Shown: piece by piece, positions 6,548 through 11,611 of the stretch
How positions within the stretch are numbered: position 1 is the first letter of the stretch
Layout: each line of letters starts with the position of its first letter
Assembly: GCA_035529155.1 (NCBI GenBank)
Contig: DATKXF010000067.1
Span: forward strand, 1-11,611
Reading direction: 5' to 3'
Length of the DNA: 11,611 nucleotides
Origin: JAAEEP01 sp035529155
Lineage (GTDB): Archaea; Thermoplasmatota; Thermoplasmata; Methanomassiliicoccales; JAAEEP01
Program-made: the position numbers and the translations under genes
Notes under the pieces: model-generated
The model's database searches: none
The model's input: the letters and a program-made list of their open reading frames with translations, nothing else
What the model was told of the DNA's origin: nothing

Positions 6548-7507
6548 TCATTGAGAGAGTATCTCTCTGATCGCTCTTCTTATAGCCTCGGAACTACCCA
6601 TCGAAGGGGACCATCCAAGTGCTTCCAGCTTCTGAACAGAGAGAAGCATCACCCTGACATCACCTATCCATCCTCGCCCGCCTTGGACCCCTCCCGTCCA
6701 GCTATACTTCACATTCTGAAGTCCCATCTCATCGACAACGATATCTGCGATGTCCCTCACGAAGGTACGGTCTCGGGATCCGATATTGAATATTCCCACT
6801 CTCTCCTCCGATTTCTCCGCCGCCACCATCATGGCATCCACACAGTCGCTGATGTGTACATATGATTTGCAGGTCCCCGGTTCCGCACCAAGGATCTCCA
6901 GCTCATCGGGGTTATCCTTGAGCTTCCGGATGAAGTCATGGAGCACATTGTGCGTGCTCCTGGTTCCGACCACATTGGCGAAGCGGTAGATGACCGCCCT
7001 CATCTCAAAGGTGTTGCAGAATGCGGATATGAGGGCCTCACACGCTAGTTTCGAGGCTCCATAGAGCGATATCGGGATCATGGGGCCGAAATCCTCAGGG
7101 GTGGGTATCACCTCCGTCTCACCGTAGACCGTTGAGGTGGAAGGGAAGATGATGTCTCTGACGCCCATCTTCCTGCATGCTTCTAGGAGACGGAAGGTCA
7201 CCTCGATGTTCTGGTCGAAATGGGTTCGGGTGTTCGATGCACCCACTCTGACATCGGGGTTGGCCGCGAAGTGGCAAAGGGTATTCGCCCCCTCGAGCAT
7301 CGGTTCCAGCTTCATAGTGAGAAGGTCACCCTCCACTAGACGGAATCTGGGATTTCCAGCAGGCCCTTCAAGGAACTCCGTTTTCCCAGCACTGAGATCG
7401 TCGATACCCACTACCTCGTTCCCCATTGCCAGCAGCCGATCCACCAAGTGGCTACCGATGAACCCAGCGCATCCTGTCACAACGATCTTGCATCCTCTAA
7501 GTCTCAT
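6548..7507 (-). CDS. NAD-dependent nucleotide-sugar epimerase (UDP-glucose 4-epimerase-like)
   Basis: A 319-residue extended short-chain dehydrogenase/reductase. The Rossmann NAD motif is TGCAGFIGSHL (G12, G15, G18), with D36 and D37 after the second strand to bind the NAD ribose. FPSTSTVYGE (S123-T126) and Y149GASK153 supply the Ser/Thr-Tyr-Lys catalytic triad. The length and the CHFAANPDVR and YRFANVVGTR motifs fit UDP-glucose/UDP-N-acetylglucosamine 4-epimerase-like enzymes, which feed surface glycan synthesis; the exact sugar cannot be decided. It is the last gene of a three-gene minus-strand operon: its ATG overlaps the TGA of the XTP pyrophosphatase gene in an ATGA, implying translational coupling. 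Its link to the nucleotide-pool and tRNA-modification genes is therefore by transcription, not by pathway. Confidence 0.92.
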   Translation of the reverse strand: MRLRGCKIVVTGCAGFIGSHLVDRLLAMGNEVVGIDDLSAGKTEFLEGPAGNPRFRLVEGDLLTMKLEPMLEGANTLCHFAANPDVRVGASNTRTHFDQNIEVTFRLLEACRKMGVRDIIFPSTSTVYGETEVIPTPEDFGPMIPISLYGASKLACEALISAFCNTFEMRAVIYRFANVVGTRSTHNVLHDFIRKLKDNPDELEILGAEPGTCKSYVHISDCVDAMMVAAEKSEERVGIFNIGSRDRTFVRDIADIVVDEMGLQNVKYSWTGGVQGGRGWIGDVRVMLLSVQKLEALGWSPSMGSSEAIRRAIREILSQ

Positions 7508-8073
7508 GATCTTTCCATCCTTTCCTCGAGAAGTCTGTAGAAGGATCTTATCGCCCTCCCTCTATGCGAGATCAGGTTCTTCTCGTCAAGGGGTATCTCA
7601 GCATAGGTTCTCTTGTCTTCATTAGGCTGGAATATAGGATCGAACCCAAACCCGCTATCCCCCCTTTCCCGGTGCGTGATGGTCCCATGGGCTTTGGCGC
7701 AGGTGATGATGTCTCCCAGGCCGCTTATCGAGCTGCCTATGCAGCACTCAAAGTGGGCAGATCTATCCTTCTCGCCTTCGATGAGACTCAGAATCCCCTT
7801 GCAGCCAAGGGTCTTCAGTGCATAGGCGGAGTATACTCCCGGAAAGCCTCCCAGAGAATCGATGAACAGTCCGGAATCATCAATGATGAAGTTGTCAAGA
7901 CCGCGGTTCTTCAGTTCCTCCAATCCGTGCCTTACCACATTCTCAAGGCGATCGGTTTGGATCTCCTTGTATTCCACCTTCAAATGCTCCAGTTCTATGC
8001 CAAGGCCTGAGAGTTCACTTTGGAACTCCCTGAGCTTTCCCGGGTTGGATGTGATGACCTTCACTCGAATCAT
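7504..8073 (-). CDS. rdgB: XTP/dITP pyrophosphatase (HAM1/RdgB family)
   Basis: A 189-residue protein, the usual size for the family. It hydrolyses non-canonical purine nucleoside triphosphates (XTP, ITP, dITP) to the monophosphate and pyrophosphate, keeping deaminated purines out of DNA and RNA. Signature motifs are all present: TSNPGKLREF (S9, N10, K13) at the N-terminus, DDSGLFIDSLGGFPGVYSA (D65, D66 for metal binding), GFGFDPIF (141-148) and ISHRGRA (168-174). The ATG at 8073 overlaps the bud32 stop as ATGA, and its own stop overlaps the epimerase ATG the same way. As I recall, HAM1 homologues lie beside KEOPS kinase genes in other archaea, which supports both calls. The gene symbol follows the bacterial orthologue name. 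Confidence 0.96.
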   Translation of the reverse strand: MIRVKVITSNPGKLREFQSELSGLGIELEHLKVEYKEIQTDRLENVVRHGLEELKNRGLDNFIIDDSGLFIDSLGGFPGVYSAYALKTLGCKGILSLIEGEKDRSAHFECCIGSSISGLGDIITCAKAHGTITHRERGDSGFGFDPIFQPNEDKRTYAEIPLDEKNLISHRGRAIRSFYRLLEERMERS

Positions 8074-8684
8074 GTGTACCTCCCTCTGCCCTCAATCTCC
8101 TTAACCTTCCGGAATACCATGTTTGCGTCATCGAAGTGTTCCTCATAGGAGGCCAGCACCTCCTGGAAAAATTCGAAGATGTCGGAATGGGCCGATAGAA
8201 AAGCCTCTCTGAGCAGGTGGAGGTCCACTCCGATCTCCTCCAGAGTGGCCACTCTTCCACCGAGAGAGAAGTCTATCAGCCAGACCCTCTCATCCATCAG
8301 TATCATATTGGATGTGGTCAAGTCACCGTGCACCATTCCTCCACGGTGGAGCACCGCGGCTATGCGCCCGATCTCCCGGCAGATTCGCCTGGTTTCCTCA
8401 TCCGTGGATTTGGCCAGAGCGTCTTTTACCCTCTCCCCACTGATCTCCTGCATGACTAGCTCCGCGTTCTGGAGATCGATGTCATATATCACTGGTGTGG
8501 GGACACCCAATCTCCTCGCTTCCTGGATGAGCCGTGCCTCGTTCCTTGTCCTAGAGGTCCTGAGCTCGGCATCGAGCTTGGCATGGCGGTATCCCTTCAC
8601 CACCCTGCTCTTGATGATCACCTTCCTATCCTTCCAGGTGCCTCGCCTGATCTCGGCCTCGGCACCCCTTCTGATTATTTCCAC
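8070..8684 (-). CDS. bud32: KEOPS complex kinase/ATPase Bud32, stand-alone
   Basis: A 204-residue small RIO-related kinase, the subunit of the KEOPS complex that regulates Kae1 during synthesis of the t6A modification at position 37 of ANN-decoding tRNAs. It starts with the family's RRGAEAEIRRG loop. It has lysine K25 (KVIIKSRVVKGYRH), E49 in RNEARLI, the catalytic loop HGDLTTSN (D121, N126) and the DFS metal site (D138), and ends EGRGRYT, close to the RGR-type tail of the family. In many archaea it is the C-terminal half of a Kae1-Bud32 fusion. Here an in-frame TGA (8685-8687) immediately precedes the GTG start and no Kae1 is in the window, so it is a separate polypeptide. The start is supported by a TATA-like box about 25 bases upstream (leaderless). 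It is the first gene of a tightly overlapping operon. Confidence 0.95.
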   Translation of the reverse strand: MEIIRRGAEAEIRRGTWKDRKVIIKSRVVKGYRHAKLDAELRTSRTRNEARLIQEARRLGVPTPVIYDIDLQNAELVMQEISGERVKDALAKSTDEETRRICREIGRIAAVLHRGGMVHGDLTTSNMILMDERVWLIDFSLGGRVATLEEIGVDLHLLREAFLSAHSDIFEFFQEVLASYEEHFDDANMVFRKVKEIEGRGRYT

Positions 8685-8702
8685 ACTCAGCTGAAGTGCT
8701 TA

Positions 8703-8720
8703 CGTAAGAAAAAGTCTTTC
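8703..8720 (-). promoter_or_regulatory. BRE/TATA-like promoter of the bud32 operon
   Basis: Minus strand GAAAGACTTTTTCTTACG contains an A-rich BRE-like part and CTTTTTCTTA, centred about 25 bases before GTG 8684. This predicts a leaderless message. The CTTTTT core also occurs in the lipoprotein promoter at about 5364-5369. Confidence 0.5.
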
Positions 8721-8746
8721 GGGGAGTGAGGTTGATTGGTAGAGAA

Positions 8747-9124
8747 TCAGTCCTCCCATTCCTCAAATACCCTGATAATGCCCTTCTTAGCCGTAGACCA
8801 GCACGGTACCCCACCGGTCAGTACCGCTACGTTGAGCGCCTCTATGATCTCCTCTTTGCTCGCCCCGAAGTTCTTTGCGACCTTTGCCTGCGGGTAGACG
8901 CAGGTCTCGCACATCCTGACCGCAACACAGGCCAAGGCTATCAGCCGTTTGGTCTTCCTGTCAAGGGCTCCATCCGTGACCATGACCCGATCCATCTCCC
9001 TGATAAGCACAGCTAATTCTGGGTGATGTTCCTTGATAGCCTTGAGCGTTCCTGGGACGAAGCCTCCCATCTCATCTCCCAACTCCTTTACCGCTTTCTC
9101 GGCCTCTTCCTTCATGAATATCAT
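8747..9124 (-). CDS. Carboxymuconolactone decarboxylase family protein (AhpD-like)
   Basis: A 125-residue all-helical protein when started at ATG 9124. It shows the family core: helix GALDRKTKRLIALACVAV, the redox motif CETC (C72, C75) and then KNFGASKEEIIEALNVAVLTGGVP. AhpD-type proteins use the CxxC pair as a thiol reductase or peroxidase and normally have His four residues after the second Cys (CxxCxxxH) for proton relay. Here that position is Gln (CETCVYPQ), so catalysis may differ or be weaker. A GTG at 9130 is also possible. ATG 9124 is preferred because a BRE/TATA-like element (GCGAAAGAATCATAATCC, 9143-9160) is centred about 25 bases upstream, giving a leaderless transcript. The gene diverges from a peroxiredoxin, consistent with a role in peroxide stress. 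The substrate is not identifiable. Confidence 0.9.
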   Translation of the reverse strand: MIFMKEEAEKAVKELGDEMGGFVPGTLKAIKEHHPELAVLIREMDRVMVTDGALDRKTKRLIALACVAVRMCETCVYPQAKVAKNFGASKEEIIEALNVAVLTGGVPCWSTAKKGIIRVFEEWED

Positions 9125-9142
9125 ATGCACATTCCAGCCCTT

Positions 9143-9160
9143 GGATTATGATTCTTTCGC
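9143..9160 (-). promoter_or_regulatory. BRE/TATA-like promoter of the AhpD-like gene
   Basis: Minus strand GCGAAAGAATCATAATCC combines a BRE-like CGAAAG with TCATAATC, centred near 9148. That places transcription initiation at about the ATG at 9124 and helps choose this start. Confidence 0.45.
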
Positions 9161-9185
9161 ACCAGCATCTTCCCGAATCAGAAAC

Positions 9186-9196
9186 GGTAAATAAGG
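9186..9196 (+). promoter_or_regulatory. TATA-like box for the peroxiredoxin
   Basis: GGTAAATAAGG lies about 36 bases upstream of TTG 9228 and predicts a leader of about ten bases. It is back to back with the AhpD-like promoter in the 9125-9227 region, which contains no gene. Confidence 0.4.
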
Positions 9197-9227
9197 GGCG
9201 GTTCCCATCAATGTCTGGGTAGATATT

Positions 9228-9692
9228 TTGAAGAAAGGATTGAAGGTTGGCGACAAGGTTCCTGAATTCACCCTTCCCTCCCATACTGGAGAGACGGTCA
9301 GCATGAATGATTTAATAGGAAAAAGAGCGTTGGTCCTGTTCTTCTACCCCAAGGATAATTCTCCTGGCTGCAAGAAAGAGGTATGTGCCTTCAGGGACGC
9401 TTACGAAGTATTCAAAGAGGAAGGCGCAGAGGTAATCGGCATAAGCTCGGACTCGCTCAGTTCACACGAGGACTTCGCTGCCAAGCACGCCCTGCAATTC
9501 AGACTGCTGAGTGACGAGGACAACGAGGTCAGGAAGATGTTCGGGGCGTATGACATGGGCGGGATACCCGGAAGGGTGACTTATGTGATTGATACCGAGG
9601 GCGTCATTCGCTATGTGTTCTCCTCTCAGCTTCACCCAACGAAACACATCGACGAGGCGCTCAGAGTGATCAAGGAGATCAGGCACAGCTGA
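9228..9692 (+). CDS. bcp: Peroxiredoxin, PrxQ/Bcp type (thiol peroxidase)
   Basis: A 154-residue cytoplasmic thiol peroxidase that reduces hydrogen peroxide and alkyl hydroperoxides. It opens with GDKVPEFTLPSHTGETVSM, the AhpC/TSA start. The active site is FFYPKDNSPGCKKEVCAFRD: P41, S45 in place of the commoner Thr, peroxidatic C48, and resolving C53 five residues later, the hallmark of the PrxQ/Bcp subgroup with an intramolecular disulfide. The conserved active-site arginine is R116 in GGIPGRVTYVID. Length is normal. The TTG at 9228 gives the standard short N-terminus; there is no strong Shine-Dalgarno sequence. It diverges from the AhpD-like protein. Its last 231 bases are overlapped on the other strand by the reading frame of the next gene. 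Confidence 0.95.
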   Translation: MKKGLKVGDKVPEFTLPSHTGETVSMNDLIGKRALVLFFYPKDNSPGCKKEVCAFRDAYEVFKEEGAEVIGISSDSLSSHEDFAAKHALQFRLLSDEDNEVRKMFGAYDMGGIPGRVTYVIDTEGVIRYVFSSQLHPTKHIDEALRVIKEIRHS

Positions 9693-9920
9693 CGATATAC
9701 ACCAGGTTTGGGAATCAGTCTCCTCCTTGAGTCGGGAGATTAATGACTCCTTGTCCTCATCCAGAGCCATCTTGATCGCTTTCCAGGTCTCGGGACAGTT
9801 CTTGTCCTCGCTGCTCACTATCCCACGGATGGAGGCGTCGATCTCCTTCCGGTTATCCTTCGTCACCTCCACTCCCATATCATCAAGTATGCCTTTCAGA
9901 TGTCTGATATAGCAGCTCAT
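9462..9920 (-). CDS. Small conserved-looking protein with an antisense 3' extension; possible frameshift
   Basis: The open frame is 152 codons, but only the first 65-70 residues (about 9715-9920) look like a real protein: MSCYIRHLKGILDDMGVEVT, then KEIDASIRGIVSSEDKNCP and ETWKAIKMALDEDKESLISRLKEE. This is a charged helical protein with Cys3 and Cys42 that resembles small archaeal proteins of about 70 residues of unknown function, from memory of the pattern. From residue 77 the frame runs antisense through the peroxiredoxin gene, and the tail looks like out-of-frame translation. A TGA sits at 9715-9717 in another frame; one extra base upstream would put it in frame and end the protein after 68 residues. 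So either the gene has a base deletion (natural or sequencing error) or a real long convergent overlap exists. The ATG at 9920 is preceded by GGGGG. No function is assigned. Confidence 0.6.
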   Translation of the reverse strand: MSCYIRHLKGILDDMGVEVTKDNRKEIDASIRGIVSSEDKNCPETWKAIKMALDEDKESLISRLKEETDSQTWCISSAVPDLLDHSERLVDVFRWVKLRGEHIANDALGINHISHPSGYPAHVIRPEHLPDLVVLVTQQSELQGVLGSEVLV

Positions 9921-10058
9921 TCCATGCCCCCAAAACGATTATCATAGCGAATAGCATGATGTTTTTCGGTATTCATCGTTCTTCCTTCCATACCTTGCCA
10001 TTCGGCTGTCTCTTGGGATAAAGGACTTAACCCCCGCGATGAATGACAGGTTATTAGC

Positions 10059-11300
10059 ATGAATGATTGTCTTTCAATGCGACAGGGAAGAAGAGCCGTG
10101 TTGATCGCTCTCATGCTCTTCCTAGCCACCCTGGTGGGCTATTTGGCCAGGATGAACATCTCTGTCGCGTTACCCTTCATCGCCGAGGACTTCGGCTGGA
10201 CACAGGGGCAACTGGGAGAATTAGGGGGCATACTGCTTGGCGTGTTCCTCATCGGATACGGCGTATCAAACGTATTCATATCTCCCCTTGTGGACTACTT
10301 CGGTCCAAGGAGGGGCTTGATAGTAACCATCGCCCTTTCATCGGTGTTCACATTCATGGCGGGCGCCCTTGGATTCATCTACGCCATGATCCTGATCTCA
10401 AGAATCCTCCTGGGCCTTTCCCAGGGGATACTGTTTCCAAGCGCGAGCAAGCTCGTTCAAGCTTGGTTCCCTCCCTCCTGCAGATCCAGGGTAAATGCCA
10501 TTCATCTCAGCTCGGGGTTCGCATCTGCGCTCCTGGCACCGATTCTCCTTCTCCCCTTGATCATGATGACGAGCTGGGAGGTCATGTTCCTCGTCGTGGC
10601 CTTCGCAGGCTTCCTTCTACTGATTCCCCTATGGAAGCTGATCAGGGACACACCGGAGGGAGACAAGCCATTCAAGAAGAGCAGTCCAAGAAAGCTCATC
10701 AAGGACACCAGCGAACGGATCAGGGAGGCTTTCAAGATCAGGGGGATCCTGATCCTCACCATCGCGTTCATGACAGTCAACTTCGTTTGGTGGGGGCTGT
10801 CGCTTTGGCTTCCCACCTACTTGCAGGAAGCAAGGGGATTCAGCTTGGATGAGATAGTATGGGCGGCCTCCCTTCCATATATAGGCGGCCTCACCGGTAT
10901 GACGCTAGGTGCCTGGTTGAGCGATCGTAGTGGAAAGAGAGCCCTGCTGACAACGATCTTTGTCATCATGTGCGCCCTGACATTGTTCCTGGTCTCAGTT
11001 ACCCACGGCAAGTGGGAGGTCATCGTAGTCCTTGGAGTCCTATGGTTCTTCCTGGGAATAGCCCCTGTGAACGTATATGCCATCCTTCAATCCATGGTCC
11101 CAGGGGATCTGATGAGTTCTGCCACCGGGATCATGAACGGGTTATCCAATGGAATGGGTTTCGTGGGACCGATCATAATTGGAACGGCGGTGGCACTTAC
11201 AGGTAATTACGATTATGGGTTGGTGGTGATGGCGTTCATCCTTCTACTTGGAGCGATATTCTTCCTATCGTTCAGGAGGCTCGATAATTCCTTATCCTGA
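10059..11300 (+). CDS. Major facilitator superfamily transporter (ACS-family-like)
   Basis: A 413-residue protein with about twelve hydrophobic segments in two halves around a basic, hydrophilic central loop (residues about 200-230, KKSSPRKLIKDTSERIREAF). The first helix carries GYLARMNISVALPFIAEDFGW, which recalls the (D/A)R-x-N(I/L)-x-x-A(L/M)-P-x-I pattern of the anion:cation symporter family (organic acids, glucarate, phthalate). The loop between helices 2 and 3, SPLVDYFGPRRG, is the MFS signature with Asp and basic residues, and DRSGKR appears at the equivalent place in the second half. The substrate cannot be predicted. The ATG at 10059 and an in-frame ATG at 10077 are both possible starts; there is no strong Shine-Dalgarno sequence. 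The gene is divergent from the small protein. The region 9921-10058 holds their promoters and no gene. Confidence 0.93.
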   Translation: MNDCLSMRQGRRAVLIALMLFLATLVGYLARMNISVALPFIAEDFGWTQGQLGELGGILLGVFLIGYGVSNVFISPLVDYFGPRRGLIVTIALSSVFTFMAGALGFIYAMILISRILLGLSQGILFPSASKLVQAWFPPSCRSRVNAIHLSSGFASALLAPILLLPLIMMTSWEVMFLVVAFAGFLLLIPLWKLIRDTPEGDKPFKKSSPRKLIKDTSERIREAFKIRGILILTIAFMTVNFVWWGLSLWLPTYLQEARGFSLDEIVWAASLPYIGGLTGMTLGAWLSDRSGKRALLTTIFVIMCALTLFLVSVTHGKWEVIVVLGVLWFFLGIAPVNVYAILQSMVPGDLMSSATGIMNGLSNGMGFVGPIIIGTAVALTGNYDYGLVVMAFILLLGAIFFLSFRRLDNSLS

Positions 11301-11310
11301 GACCTGGTAA

Positions 11311-11322
11311 GAAAGTTTAAAG
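11311..11322 (+). promoter_or_regulatory. BRE/TATA-like promoter of the AIM24-family gene
   Basis: GAAAGTTTAAAG joins a BRE-like GAAA to the TATA-like TTTAAA, about 35 bases before ATG 11353. It shows that this gene need not be read through from the transporter 52 bases upstream. Confidence 0.5.
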
Positions 11323-11352
11323 AGAACTTCAGGCTAGATAGAATCGATATTC

Positions 11353-11611
11353 ATGAAGTACTCAATAACCGGTGACAATCTCCAGCTAGCAAATCTGGAG
11401 ATCATGCCTGGTGAGACCGTATATGCTGAGGCCGGGGCAATGACCTACATGAGCGGCAATGTCTCCATGGAAGCCAAGATGAAAGGTGGCTTCATGAAAG
11501 GGATCAAGAGAAAGCTCACAGGTGAATCATTCTTCATGACCGAGTTCAATGCAATGGGTGGAACCGGTTTGGTGGGCTTCTCTGGCAACATCCCAGGAAA
11601 GATCAAGGCCA
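11353..11611 (+). CDS. AIM24/TIGR00266 family protein, N-terminal part (3' end outside window)
   Basis: The frame is open from ATG 11353 to the end of the window (86 full codons). It begins MKYSITGDNLQLANLEIMPG, then ETVYAEAGAMTYMSGNVSME, then a Gly/Lys-rich stretch (MKGGFMKGIKRKLTGESFFM) and NAMGGTGLVGFSGNIPGKI. This is the clear start of the AIM24/TIGR00266 family: an N-terminal 'L..GE.v.aE.GaM.ym...v' strand pair followed by 'GE.ff...f.a.G..G.v.fs...PG.I'. Members have a beta-helix or double-stranded beta fold of about 220-260 residues. The mitochondrial relative Aim24 affects cristae organisation; the role of prokaryotic members is not known. The gene lies downstream of the MFS transporter but has its own TATA-like box. 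Confidence 0.9.
   Translation, partial: MKYSITGDNLQLANLEIMPGETVYAEAGAMTYMSGNVSMEAKMKGGFMKGIKRKLTGESFFMTEFNAMGGTGLVGFSGNIPGKIKA

Noticed and set aside
9971..10044. Inverted copies ATTCATCG (9971-9978) and CGATGAAT (10037-10044) between the small protein and the MFS gene
   Set aside because: Eight bases, widely spaced, and not centred on either promoter; expected by chance in sequence of this composition.
10067..10852. 261-codon plus-strand frame overlapping the MFS transporter
   Set aside because: It is a shifted frame of the transporter, very rich in His, Arg, Pro and Gly, without membrane segments or family motifs.
1..11611. Search for CRISPR arrays, insertion sequences, phage genes, toxin-antitoxin or defence islands
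   Set aside because: No repeated spacer-like units, terminal inverted repeats, transposase or nuclease motifs were seen; every sizeable segment is explained by housekeeping or accessory genes.

Overview
The window looks like ordinary chromosomal sequence from a euryarchaeon, probably a Thermoplasmatota-type lineage such as a relative of Methanomassiliicoccales; the lineage is inferred and not proven. Evidence for archaea: a stand-alone Bud32 KEOPS kinase, A+T-rich BRE/TATA-like boxes about 25-30 bases ahead of several genes with apparently leaderless starts, frequent TTG and GTG starts, a DUF6159-type membrane protein, and an archaeal-style tRNA-Pro. I see no insertion sequence, phage gene, CRISPR array or toxin-antitoxin pair.

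Layout. Bases 1-189 carry the 3' end of a SAM-dependent methyltransferase (+). It converges, one base apart, on a large sensor kinase (-, 191-2797) with an N-terminal receiver and four PAS-like regions. A divergent promoter region (2798-2981) separates the kinase from a six-helix DUF6159-like membrane protein (+, 2982-3869). On the minus strand follow a small Cdd1-like helix-hairpin-helix protein, a cysteine-rich 4Fe-4S protein with two ferredoxin-type clusters and an extra CSCCPCCC knot, and tRNA-Pro(UGG). A lipoprotein with a transglutaminase-like catalytic domain (+, 5395-6540) is transcribed away from the tRNA.

Bases 6548-8684 (-) form a tight three-gene operon joined by two 4-base ATGA overlaps: bud32 (tRNA t6A synthesis), then the XTP/dITP pyrophosphatase, then a UDP-sugar epimerase. 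Upstream, an AhpD-like carboxymuconolactone decarboxylase family protein (-) and a PrxQ/Bcp peroxiredoxin (+) diverge from a 103-base promoter region, a plausible peroxide-defence pair. A small conserved-looking protein (-) has a reading frame that runs 231 bases antisense into the peroxiredoxin gene, which suggests either a long convergent overlap or a frameshift. An MFS transporter (+) and the 5' part of an AIM24/TIGR00266 family gene (+, running off the end) close the window.

No dramatic new system is visible. The items most worth a second look are the overlapping or frameshifted small gene at 9462-9920, the unusual cysteine pattern of the 4Fe-4S protein, the AhpD-like protein lacking its usual histidine, and the stand-alone Bud32 with no Kae1 in sight.
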